Assembly: GCA_017936785.1 (NCBI GenBank)
Contig: JAGBEV010000013.1
Coordinates: 62,001-126,000 of the forward strand
Length of the DNA: 64,000 bases
Reading direction: 5' to 3'
Origin: Lachnospiraceae bacterium
GTDB lineage: Bacteria; Bacillota; Clostridia; Lachnospirales; Lachnospiraceae
Below the pieces are notes generated by a model. It was not told the DNA's origin and did not search any database. It saw only the letters and a program-made list of their open reading frames with translations. The position numbers were made by a program, and so were the translations under genes. Positions 16,555-24,512 of the stretch are shown in pieces (position 1 is the stretch's first letter; each line of letters opens with the position of its first letter).

Positions 16555-18597
16555 ATGGTTGAGAAAGAGTATCCGCAAAATCGCCAATGGAAGCAAAAAA
16601 CATATGCAATGCCAAAATTACCTCGGGGAGAAAAAGGGCAAAAAGATTCTTTATATAAAATTCTTTCTGCAGTTAAGCAGGGAGAATCGCCGAATAAAAT
16701 ATTGGAATTTGAAGGAAGTACCAGCAAATCAGATCTTAACCGGTTGTGTGAGTGGCTGCGTCCGGTAGGATTGGTAAATAAAGAAAATGGAACCTGGAAG
16801 CTGACAAACGAGGCGGAGAAGATTTTTTCGCAGCATGATAATATGTACTTAACGGCATTATTTTGCTCTACCATTATCTTTATGGGGGAAATATTATTTT
16901 ACCTGCAGGAACCGAAAAAAATGTCGGAACTATTGGATATTGCAGTGAACGATTATCATATCAACTGGAAAACAAAGTCTGAATTAGGTAATCGGATAAG
17001 CTGGTTTCGGGAGGTAGGTCTCATTGAATATGAAGATTATAAATTACAGTATAGCCTTACTGAAAGGGGAAGAGATTTTTTAAAAAACATTGTTATTGTT
17101 AAACCCCAGGAACTGGTAACTGAGATTGATAAAACCATAAATGAAGAACAAGTACCTATAGCGGAGTGGGCTGTAGAGCAATGTCATATAACAGATAATG
17201 AAACTATGCGAAAAATGTCGATTGGTTATATTCCGGGGAAAACCAGTGATGTTGTTTCTACAATCCAGGGATATTTACAGCTGATCGGCCAGGTTGCATC
17301 CGTTGAAGAAATTCGGCAATACTCTGCCAGCTTATATAAGATTGCAGTTTCTTCATCAAATATGTTTACTACATTTTTAGAAAGAATCAATTTTATTGAA
17401 CGTATAAGTAAAACAGACTATTGTTTATCAGAACTTGGAAGAGAATGGATGGAAGAACCAACAGAAATAAATTTGCTTGCATGTATTCACCGGAATTATT
17501 TATTTGTTTTTGAAATCTTAACTGAATTAAGGAAGGGAAGCAAGGATGCAAAGACCCTATCTACAATTGCTAAGGTTTCATACGGATTTCACAGAGAAAG
17601 TATCGATGAAATCCGCAAACGGATTATATTATTGAAAGCTGCCCAGATGATCATGGATGATGGACCGGAAAAGTACTGCCTGACAAAGAGAGGAAGTAAC
17701 TTATTAAATATTATTTCAATGGATGAAGCCATTGATACACAGGTTGATTTAGTGGATCATTCATTATCAAAGGCGGACGATGAACCTAAAGCAGCAAATG
17801 TTGAAAATATCATTACCGAATTAAGGATTGCTTCAAAGGATTCATCGAATCCCGATAGATTTGAACAGGCAATCAAGGCTGCATTTGAGTATATGGGATT
17901 TAAATCGACATGGCTGGGTGGCTCCGGCAAAACAGATGTTTTGCTGCAGGCGCAGACATCACCAAAATTTACATATACAGTTGCGGTAGATGCGAAATCT
18001 ACAGCTTCCGGAAGTGTTCCTGACGGACAGATCAGTTTTGACACCTTAGAAGAACACAGAAAAATGCATCAGACAAACTATATGGCTGTTGTAGGATGTA
18101 AATTTGAAAATGAAAGGCTAATTAAGCGTGCCCAGAAGCATCAGGTTGTATTGGTTGATGTTGATGATATGGAATACATGATCAGAACACACTATAAAAC
18201 ACCTTTGGCAAGTGAAGATTATAGAGCAGTCTTTTCGCAGTCCGGCAAAGTGGATGTATCAGTACTGGATAGTGCGATCAGTAAAATCAGCAGATATGGA
18301 TTGCTTGTAGATGCGATTATGTCGTGCCTTGTTAAAGAAAGCACGGATGAAGTGACTGAAGGAATTCTGACAGTAAAAGAGATATATCGTTCTGTACGGG
18401 ATGATGTCCGATTTAGTGAAAAACCTGAATTGACGGAGCTGGAAAATGTTATCGGATTGCTTTCTTCTCCTTTGATCTGTTGTATCGGAACAACCAAAGA
18501 AGGATATTATGCCATTGGTTCTTTGGCAGAAGCAAGTAATAAATTCAACTTTTATGCGAAGGCATGTAAGAATCGGTTACAGCTTACATCTATTTGA
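16555..18597 (+). CDS. PD-(D/E)XK restriction-like nuclease with winged-helix repeats
   Basis: In this 680-residue protein, residues about 1-400 hold several helix-turn-helix/winged-helix units, each ending in a phrase like LTERGRDFL, LSELGREWM or LTKRGSNLL. Residues about 435-570 form a nuclease fold: a helix with FEQAIKAAFEYMGF, then WLGGSGKTDVLL (Asp461) and a strand AVDAKS (Asp479, Lys481), the D...(D/E)XK arrangement, followed by EEHRKMH. It resembles solitary restriction or Mrr-like endonucleases. No methyltransferase partner is adjacent. It is the first accessory gene after the ferritin operon; cleavage of foreign or modified DNA is the likely role (inference). Confidence 0.75.
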   Translation: MVEKEYPQNRQWKQKTYAMPKLPRGEKGQKDSLYKILSAVKQGESPNKILEFEGSTSKSDLNRLCEWLRPVGLVNKENGTWKLTNEAEKIFSQHDNMYLTALFCSTIIFMGEILFYLQEPKKMSELLDIAVNDYHINWKTKSELGNRISWFREVGLIEYEDYKLQYSLTERGRDFLKNIVIVKPQELVTEIDKTINEEQVPIAEWAVEQCHITDNETMRKMSIGYIPGKTSDVVSTIQGYLQLIGQVASVEEIRQYSASLYKIAVSSSNMFTTFLERINFIERISKTDYCLSELGREWMEEPTEINLLACIHRNYLFVFEILTELRKGSKDAKTLSTIAKVSYGFHRESIDEIRKRIILLKAAQMIMDDGPEKYCLTKRGSNLLNIISMDEAIDTQVDLVDHSLSKADDEPKAANVENIITELRIASKDSSNPDRFEQAIKAAFEYMGFKSTWLGGSGKTDVLLQAQTSPKFTYTVAVDAKSTASGSVPDGQISFDTLEEHRKMHQTNYMAVVGCKFENERLIKRAQKHQVVLVDVDDMEYMIRTHYKTPLASEDYRAVFSQSGKVDVSVLDSAISKISRYGLLVDAIMSCLVKESTDEVTEGILTVKEIYRSVRDDVRFSEKPELTELENVIGLLSSPLICCIGTTKEGYYAIGSLAEASNKFNFYAKACKNRLQLTSI

Positions 18598-18602
18598 TTT
18601 TA

Positions 18603-18734
18603 GAGGGATCTTTAAAACTGCATACACTAAAGCAGCAGGTTAATAATAATCTGATGAAATATTTTTCGAGTGAAGAGGTTAGTGTCATATATCAAAGGCT
18701 ACAGCCTTTAATGAAGGACATGCTGGAGAAATAG
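18603..18734 (+). pseudogene. Possible 3' fragment of a MarR-type regulator
   Basis: The open frame ending at TAG 18732-18734 encodes a peptide finishing VNNNLMKYFSSEEVSVIYQ and then LQPLMKDMLEK, which resembles the closing helices of MarR regulators. It has no start codon or binding site and no complete gene upstream, so I treat it as a remnant. Confidence is low because the piece is short. Confidence 0.3.
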
Positions 18735-18769
18735 TCTGAGTCTGATAAGATATTTAATTTGATGGGTCA

Positions 18770-18882
18770 CTCATCTATTCCTTGTTCGAAGAGAATGGTT
18801 ATTTGTATAATGATTTTAGAGTGTGTGACATTTTAAAAATAGGTAAAAAGAAAGATATTGTAATTACAAGGGATAAATAGAG
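18770..18882 (+). pseudogene. Short coding remnant of unknown origin
   Basis: A frame ending at about 18880 reads EENGYLYNDFRVCDILKIG and continues KKKDIVITRDK before its stop. It has coding-like composition but no start. It looks like the tail of a lost gene; the parent is not recognised. The rest of the gap from 18598 to 18957 holds only AT-rich sequence and the GAGGAGGTG site of the next gene. Confidence 0.25.
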
Positions 18883-18957
18883 CATAAAGTGGCTTTTTAG
18901 GACAATATGTTATATATTATAAATAGTGTAGTGTGACAATCCTGAGGAGGTGTTTAA

Positions 18958-20439
18958 TTGTCTAAGAGGGTAATTAATTTGTTGAATAAATATGGTCCCA
19001 TGCTTTCCGGTAAATTGGCGCATATTTTTGAGAAAGAGTACGGGGTGTCCAATATGGCGGCAAGACAAGCATTGTCGCGGGCAAAAAATCCGGTAAATAA
19101 AATTTGTACACTTTCTTTTGAGAAAAACCAAAAATTTTTTTATCTGGAAAGCCAATATATGTCACAAGGGTATATAGAAGGACTATTAACTGCTATTAAA
19201 GAGAATTCACAGGTTAATTGGATTTACATTTGTGCATTCCGGTCACAACATGGATATGTTTCAAAAGATATTCTTCCGGCACTTGTTGCTTCTCCCATTA
19301 AGAATGTAAAAGGGCATAAACTGCATCAAAGAGTAATTGAGGATCTGTTGAACTGTCGTATTATTGAGGAATTTGATGAAACGCGCTGGAAATTATGCGA
19401 TTGGGTGCCGGTTTCCGGTCAGAATCTGGCTCGTGCAACCGGAGTGGAAGTTGTAAAAAAGCAAATTGTCAACGATTTTGCAAAATGGGCGAGAAATATA
19501 AATTTTATTGGATATGATTCATCGAAAACTCTTGTTGAGTCAGCAGAATTTGCAAACTTTCAATGGGCATTTACGGCTCCATCCTATGTTCAACCCTTAT
19601 ATGATATGGCATTACAAAAAAATGGATTTATAGTAGGGGACATTTTTTATGGACAGGCTGCAACAGTGGAAGATGTGCGTTTCTTTATTGATAAGCTTTC
19701 CATCATTCGGAATTTTAAAAAACTTCCGGCTTTTCTCCCTATACTATTAGTAGAAAGTGTTACTCCTGATGCTTTAAAACTTCTAAAGGAAAATAAAGTA
19801 GTTGTTGCATTTATCAAGAACCTTTTTGATGAAAGATATACAGAGCTGCTTGCTGAGATTGTAAATGTCTTTACAAATGCCAGTGCGATTATAGCAAAAA
19901 ATCCGGGAAAGATCGAGGAGCTTTTTCTGGAATTGTCAAAAGCAGAGGGGCGTTATAATGACATTGTGGGCGATATGTTCGAGTTGATGGTGGGATATTA
20001 CTATCAACATATTGGATGCAGATACATATCCATTGGAAGGACTATTCAAATTCCTGATTCCGGTAAAATGAATGAACTGGATGTGTTAGTAGAGCGGGAT
20101 GGTAAAATAATAGTTGTAGAATGTAAAGCAACCCGATCAGCAATTAGTGAAGTTTTTGTAAAAAAATGGCTGAATATTAACATACCTCAGATACGAAAAT
20201 GGTTAAATGAAAAGTATCCAAATATTAAGAATTTTGAATTTCAGTTGTGGTCCTTAGGTGGATTTACTCAGGAAGCATTAGAATTATTAAAAAAGGATGC
20301 TGAAAAGGCAAAAAAATATGAAATTTCTTTTTTTAATAAGAAACAAATTATAGAAATGGCTAAACAGCATAATGTGCAACCTATCATAGATATCCTGCAT
20401 CAACATCTTAAGCCGCCGCTTGAAAAAATTGTTTCATAA
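18958..20439 (+). CDS. Helix-turn-helix protein with C-terminal PD-(D/E)XK nuclease domain
   Basis: This 493-residue protein starts with TTG, chosen because GAGGAGGTG lies in the right place; no upstream ATG exists. Residues about 1-70 look like a winged helix (LLNKYGPMLSGKLAHIF, then NMAARQALSRAK). The middle is unassigned. Residues about 335-420 form a restriction-like fold: GDMFELMVGYYYQ, MNELDVLVERDGK (Asp375) and IIVVECKATRS (Glu388, Lys390), a clean D-ExK site. As with the nuclease upstream, no methylase or helicase partner is nearby. Sequence-directed cleavage of foreign DNA is the best guess. Codon use is AT-rich like the rest of the island. Confidence 0.7.
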   Translation: MSKRVINLLNKYGPMLSGKLAHIFEKEYGVSNMAARQALSRAKNPVNKICTLSFEKNQKFFYLESQYMSQGYIEGLLTAIKENSQVNWIYICAFRSQHGYVSKDILPALVASPIKNVKGHKLHQRVIEDLLNCRIIEEFDETRWKLCDWVPVSGQNLARATGVEVVKKQIVNDFAKWARNINFIGYDSSKTLVESAEFANFQWAFTAPSYVQPLYDMALQKNGFIVGDIFYGQAATVEDVRFFIDKLSIIRNFKKLPAFLPILLVESVTPDALKLLKENKVVVAFIKNLFDERYTELLAEIVNVFTNASAIIAKNPGKIEELFLELSKAEGRYNDIVGDMFELMVGYYYQHIGCRYISIGRTIQIPDSGKMNELDVLVERDGKIIVVECKATRSAISEVFVKKWLNINIPQIRKWLNEKYPNIKNFEFQLWSLGGFTQEALELLKKDAEKAKKYEISFFNKKQIIEMAKQHNVQPIIDILHQHLKPPLEKIVS

Positions 20440-20567
20440 ATGATCAAAAAAGGAAATTAAATGTTTTAATCCTATAACGTAAGATGATAGTACAATAATT
20501 AAAATAGCAGACTTTAATAAAATGTTAAAATATTGTGGAATAGAAAATTCCTTAGAGGTGTCCTCTT

Positions 20568-20900
20568 ATGCAGCGAACCATTGACTATTATAATGAAAAT
20601 GCACAGATTTTTGCAGATGGAACAGCAGATGTTGATTTTGCACAGATTCAGGATCAGTTTTTGGAATTGTTGCCTAAAAAAGCATATATTTTGGATTTTG
20701 GCTGCGGATCTGGAAGAGACACTAAATACTTTTTGGAACGAGGGTTTCAGGTAGAAGCAATTGACGGGTCTGAAAAGATTTGTAAATTGGCAAGTGAGTA
20801 TACGGGTATTTATGTAAGAAAAATGCTGTTTCATAAGTTGGATGAAATAGAAAAATATGATGGGATATGGGCATGTGCATCTCAGTGGAATGTGGGCTGA
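20568..20900 (+). pseudogene. Truncated class I SAM-dependent methyltransferase
   Basis: The N-terminal 105 residues are a normal small methyltransferase: IDYYNENAQIFADGT at the start, then the SAM-binding YILDFGCGSGRDTKYFLERG (motif I) and VEAIDGSEKICKLAS (motif II). The conserved DGIWACAS of this family should lead into a leucine-rich segment and another 80 residues, but homology stops at about 20884 and the frame ends in a few foreign codons. The break is exactly where the HNH nuclease sequence starts in another frame, so a deletion or recombination joined two genes. Probably non-functional. Confidence 0.8.
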
Positions 20901-21822
20901 CGGAGGAATCAGGGACAGCCTTGAAAAGGCTGTTTTAAAGCTTCATGAGTTAAGCGGATTGCAGAACAATGCTTCCAAAGTGGAGATCAAAAATAAGATT
21001 AAGGAATTTGATCAGGAATTACATAAGGAAAAAATGATCTTAACCCGGAATGTACCTTATAAGGCTTTATCCGGATTTGCAAACAGAGGATCAGAACGAA
21101 TTGATCTAAATAACAGTGCAGGAATCATGATGGCTTATTATAATCAGATTAGTGCGACACAAAAGCCACTTCCATATATATTTGGCGATCAAAAAGGCTT
21201 AGAACGGAAAATTACATTTCAGGATTCATGGATTCAAATGATTCAGGACAATACAGTTTCCATATTAGGATGGATACAATACGAAAAAGTATGCTGACTC
21301 CAAAACAATAATCCGGAAGTTCCCGGACTTGTATATAAATTAGCTCCATTGGATGAAAAAATGCGTAAGCTGGGGCATGTTCGTAAATTGTGGGAAGGGA
21401 TATTAGATATTACAAATATTATGGATGTATTTAAAGATGAACCCATCAGAAAAGAGGCTTATGATGTGGACCATTTTATTCCGAGATCATTTGTCATGAA
21501 TGATGAATTGTGGAATTTGATGCCAATGGATTCTTCTTTGAACTCCACCAAAAGTAATAAATTACCTCAGTGGGAGAAATTCTTTACAAGGTTTGCCAAT
21601 AATCAATATATAATGTACGAATTGGTATATGAAAAACCGGGAATAAGAAAGTTATATGAATCGTGTTACAGGGATAATCTGCATTCTATCTGGGCGATTC
21701 GGGAACTGTATCGAAAAGGGAATTCCAAGGAAGAGTTTTTTGGTATATTGAAGAAAAATATGCGTCCTGTGTATGATTCGGCGAGAAGGCAGGAGTATGA
21801 GATGTGGGTGTCCAATATTTGA
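20885..21822 (+). pseudogene. HNH endonuclease, 5'-truncated and interrupted by a stop codon
   Basis: One frame runs from the junction at about 20885 to 21822, broken only by TGA at 21295-21297. Before it the protein reads IQYEKVC and after it LQNNNPEVPGLVYKLAPLD, so the stop most simply replaces a TGG tryptophan codon. The C-terminal part holds the HNH site: DVDHFIPRSF, then NLMPMDSSLNSTKSNKLP. The true N-terminus is missing. The protein resembles stand-alone HNH nucleases of accessory regions. An ATG at 21349 could start a short product of 157 residues that would keep the whole catalytic motif, so residual activity cannot be excluded. Confidence 0.75.
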
Positions 21823-21983
21823 ATGTAGATGGAGCTGGGTTATATCAATAAGAGATATTTTAAAAAGTGTAATTAAGTTTATAAAAATGAAATAAAAGGA
21901 ATATTCATTTGCAAAAGGAGAAAATGCAACATTGAATATGATAAGTGTAAGAAATGGATATATTTTGTGGAAGGATAGAAATA

Positions 21984-22246
21984 ATGGGAACAAACATTAA
22001 ACCAATAGTTAAAAAATAGAGGATAACGTTCAGGGATTAAGGGATTTTCAAGAATTATTGTATATGGGAGTTTCTGAAAAAGAAGGAAATATTTTATTGA
22101 GATTTCCAATTGTTTATATCCATAATTGGAAAAATCATGATCAGTATGAGATTTATATTGGAGAATCCATCCATTTTATTAAAAGAACAAAGCAACATTA
22201 TACTAAAGGAAGAGATGAGGATAACTGGCGGCATCAAATATTGTCA
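21984..22246 (+). pseudogene. GIY-YIG nuclease (DUF2075-type protein), N-terminal remnant
   Basis: An ATG at 21984 after AAGGA begins GTNIKPIVKK, then a run of six A bases shifts the frame; with one more A the protein would continue IEDNVQGLRDFQELLYMG and on through PIVYIHNWKNHDQYEIYIGES, a GIY-YIG type start, to FIKRTKQHY. This matches proteins that carry a GIY-YIG domain ahead of a DUF2075 helicase-like part. After NWRHQILSH, at about 22246, homology ends abruptly and integrase sequence begins. The helicase part is missing. Confidence 0.65.
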
Positions 22247-22660
22247 CACAAAGACAAACGCCGGAACGAGGAAGCTGCCCAAGATGGAGAATGTGTTCCG
22301 GTACTTTCAGGCGATTATTGAGGACAGGGAAAAACTGAGATTTGAAAATATGATGGACAGTCACACCGGATTCCTTTTCACAGATAAAGGTGGGCTACCG
22401 TTGGTAGCAATGCATTGGGAATACTGATCCAACCATATGGTCAAACGACACAATGACATCTACCAGGTGCAGATTATGAATATCACCCCCACGTCTGCTG
22501 CCATACCTGCTGCTGTAACATGGCGTAGTCCGGCATGGAACCAAAGACGCTCAAATACCTGATGGGACATTCGGATATTGGCGTAAAACTGAACACTTAC
22601 ACGCATCTTGGGCTGGAGGATGGCACTGCGTTTTTTGCACTTAAGAAAATTGAAATGTGA
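22247..22660 (+). pseudogene. Tyrosine recombinase (Tn916/Tn1549-type integrase) fragment 1
   Basis: The sequence encodes the C-terminal half of a conjugative-transposon integrase: TNAGTRKLPKMENVFRYFQ, then HTGFLFTDKGGLPLVAMHW, NHMVKRHNDIYQVQ, and finally KTLKYLMGHSDIG with NTYTHLGLEDG. It is dead: TGA at 22425-22427, frame shifts near 22478 and 22525, and the catalytic HxxR box has become HVCCHT, so the arginine is lost. There is no start or N-terminal half. It records a past mobile element. Confidence 0.8.
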
Positions 22661-22721
22661 TATCGAAGGGTCATATGCTATAATGAGCATGACAAATTAG
22701 GGGTTAGAGGAGGAAAAACAA

Positions 22722-23336
22722 ATGATTATTTTTGATGTAAATAACTTGCAATGGACAAGGGAACCACAGGATTTTCATGTAGAAGATGGGAAGATTGAGA
22801 TAACAACAAAACCGCACACGGACCTATGGCAGAGAACCTATTATCATTTTCGAAATGATAATGCACCTGTGTTACAGATGGAAACAGATGAAAAGTTCTT
22901 TTCTTTTATTGTAAAAACGGATTTTACAAAAAGTCATCATCGATTTGACCAGTGCGGTATTGTAATGTATCTGGATAGTGAGAACTGGCTAAAAGGTTCG
23001 GTGGAATTTGAAAATGAACATTTCCAACATCTTGGGTCTGTTGTGACCAATGATGGTTATTCAGACTGGGCAACAACTGCGATTCCTGCAGATGTGAAAA
23101 TCATGTGGTATCGGTTCAGTCGCAGAGAAGATGATTATTGTATCGAATGCTCTCTTGATGGTGAGAATTTCAATCAGATGCGTGTGTGTCATATGTTGAA
23201 AGGTGCTGAGAAGATTAAATTTGGCATTTATGCCTGCAGTCCGGAGGAATCATCTTTCACAGCGGTGTTTTCTGATATGAAGATAGTAGAATGTGCATGG
23301 AAAGCACATGAAGGTCAGATGCCAGATGAAGTGTAG
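22722..23336 (+). CDS. DUF1349 family protein
   Basis: This 204-residue soluble protein has the pattern of DUF1349, a concanavalin/laminin-like beta-sandwich: WTREPQDFHVEDGKIEI at the start, LWQRTYYHF, FDQCGIVMYLDSENWLKGSVE in the middle and VKFGIYACSPEES-like sequence (here IKFGIYACSPEES) near the end. Such proteins bind or modify carbohydrates in some cases, but no catalytic role is established. AGAGGAGG precedes the ATG. It stands alone between two integrase remnants, so it probably came in with a mobile element. It seems intact. Confidence 0.85.
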   Translation: MIIFDVNNLQWTREPQDFHVEDGKIEITTKPHTDLWQRTYYHFRNDNAPVLQMETDEKFFSFIVKTDFTKSHHRFDQCGIVMYLDSENWLKGSVEFENEHFQHLGSVVTNDGYSDWATTAIPADVKIMWYRFSRREDDYCIECSLDGENFNQMRVCHMLKGAEKIKFGIYACSPEESSFTAVFSDMKIVECAWKAHEGQMPDEV

Positions 23337-23401
23337 TGAAAATTCAGTTTATTGAATTCATGAGGCGGCGTTTTAGGAAACCAAAATCAGAAGTGTGAAA
23401 T

Positions 23402-23441
23402 AATAGTCCGGGAGACAGAAACTCGAATCTTCCGGACTATT
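23402..23441. terminator. 10-bp perfect hairpin downstream of the DUF1349 gene
   Basis: AATAGTCCGG at 23402-23411 pairs perfectly with CCGGACTATT at 23432-23441 over a 20-base loop. It lacks a real U tract (GTATTGTT follows), so it may be a weak terminator or other structure. Confidence 0.4.
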
Positions 23442-23559
23442 GTATTGTTCCGATAAGCGGGAAGTATTATTCCAATAGCATTGATATTATTCCGATATTG
23501 GAACTTTAGTAGAAGAAGATTTTATATATTTTTAGAGAAAACGGATGGTGTGATTATCT

Positions 23560-23735
23560 TGCTTACTAGAATAGGGAAGATTCCTATAACAGAGGATGTG
23601 GCACAGATGTTTCAAGCAATCATTGAGGACAGGAAGCCGCCGAAGATAGAGAAGGTAATTGACGGCTACACAGGATTTCTTTTCTACGATGATGACGGCA
23701 ATCCCCTTGTAGCAATGCTACACGGCAGAGAGGCT
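23560..23735 (+). pseudogene. Tyrosine recombinase (Tn916/Tn1549-type integrase) fragment 2
   Basis: About 55 codons encode GKIPITEDVAQMFQAIIED, then VIDGYTGFLFYDDDGNPLV and AML, the same internal stretch found in integrase fragment 1 but clearly different in sequence. Homology stops at about 23722 where HW should follow. No other part of the gene is present. It shows a second, separate integrase from the same family. Confidence 0.7.
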
Positions 23736-23756
23736 CCTGTTATACTGGGGCCTTTT

Positions 23757-23826
23757 CTGATTTATATTATATTTCAGAAAAAATACATTGACAATTAATT
23801 AGACTCTGAAATATAATATAAATCAG
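23757..23826. repeat. Perfect 22-bp inverted repeat flanking a promoter
   Basis: The arm at 23757-23778 (CTGATTTATATTATATTTCAGA) is repeated exactly in reverse complement at 23805-23826, with 26 bases between. Each arm is itself a partial dyad (CTGA...TCAG with a TATA core). The right arm covers the -10 box of the promoter described next. Two identical operators bound by one regulator is the simplest reading. Confidence 0.8.
23788..23817 (+). promoter_or_regulatory. Sigma-A promoter of the three-gene cassette
   Basis: Consensus TTGACA at 23788-23793 and TATAAT at 23812-23817 with an 18-base spacer. The -10 box lies within the right arm of the 22-bp inverted repeat. It should drive the DUF1413 gene at 23857 and those after it. 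Confidence 0.8.
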
Positions 23827-23856
23827 AGAGAGTGTAATGAGAACGGAGGCTTGGAT

Positions 23857-24204
23857 ATGGATAAAATCAATGTGCAAATTTTATTTACAAAAACTGAATT
23901 TGAACAGTTAAAAGTGGAGGCTGACAAGTTGGGATTGACAGTTCCGCTTTATATTAAGGGGGAAGTTCTGAAAGATGATATTTTTGGAAAGCATTATCAA
24001 GAACTAATTGAAAAAGTAAATGCCTTACCTAGTGGAACCAAGTTTAATATTAAGGCTCTTTTTGGTGTAGAATGGACGATGGAGAAAGGCATTAAACTAA
24101 ACTTAGGAAAGACTTTTTTTGGAAGAGTAGACAGTGGGATTGTTGATAATGTGCGTTGCATTGGAAAAGACAGTTCAAATGTAATGTGGTACGAGAAGAA
24201 GTAG
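23857..24204 (+). CDS. DUF1413 domain protein
   Basis: This 115-residue protein starts at ATG 23857, seven bases after GGAGG; a TTG at 23851 is too close to that site. The N-terminus looks like a ribbon-helix-helix fold (INVQILFTKTEFEQLKVEA, then LGLTVPLYIKGEVL) and the second half carries the DUF1413 pattern: GTKFNIKALFGVEW, LNLGKTFFGRV and DSSNVMWYEKK. The N-terminal fold could bind DNA, so it may be the regulator of the palindromic promoter just upstream (inference). It is the first gene of a compact three-gene set. Confidence 0.75.
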   Translation: MDKINVQILFTKTEFEQLKVEADKLGLTVPLYIKGEVLKDDIFGKHYQELIEKVNALPSGTKFNIKALFGVEWTMEKGIKLNLGKTFFGRVDSGIVDNVRCIGKDSSNVMWYEKK

Positions 24205-24215
24205 GAGGTATGGAG

Positions 24216-24500
24216 ATGACAAAGGAACAGGAACTGATGAAATTTTTACATGAAAAAGTTTTTGATCCGATTTTAAATTCAAAAGATGCTCCAGCAAATA
24301 TTAAGAGTGGAGTGAATCTTACAATAGGTAGAATGAATAAATTGAGTGCTAAAAAAATGGTTCATTATTTCTGGTCTGCATTAGCCACAGATAATGCGAT
24401 TACTTTTTCTAAAAAAATGAAAGAAGAGGGACTTTCAAGATTTGAAGATGTATTTGAGGAGTTTAGAGATAAGTTCAATGATGAATGGTTGAGACAGTAG
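24216..24500 (+). CDS. Small protein of unknown function (second gene of cassette)
   Basis: This 94-residue protein is predicted all-helical, highly charged and without membrane segments or cysteines. It begins TKEQELMKFLHEKVFDPIL and ends FEEFRDKFNDEWLRQ. The ATG at 24216 is chosen because AGGAGG lies seven bases upstream; the ATG at 24210 is too close. It follows the DUF1413 gene by eleven bases and precedes the next gene by twelve, so all three share a transcript. I do not recognise a family; it could be an adaptor or antitoxin-like partner. Confidence 0.7.
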   Translation: MTKEQELMKFLHEKVFDPILNSKDAPANIKSGVNLTIGRMNKLSAKKMVHYFWSALATDNAITFSKKMKEEGLSRFEDVFEEFRDKFNDEWLRQ

Positions 24501-24512
24501 CTATGGGGTTCT

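Noticed and set aside
18758-18790. LMGHSS peptide as a tyrosine recombinase end
   Set aside because: Six residues only, with no flanking recombinase sequence in any frame; likely chance.
23402-23441. 10-bp perfect hairpin as an integron attC site
   Set aside because: No integron integrase, no cassette array and no attC core motifs; more likely a terminator.
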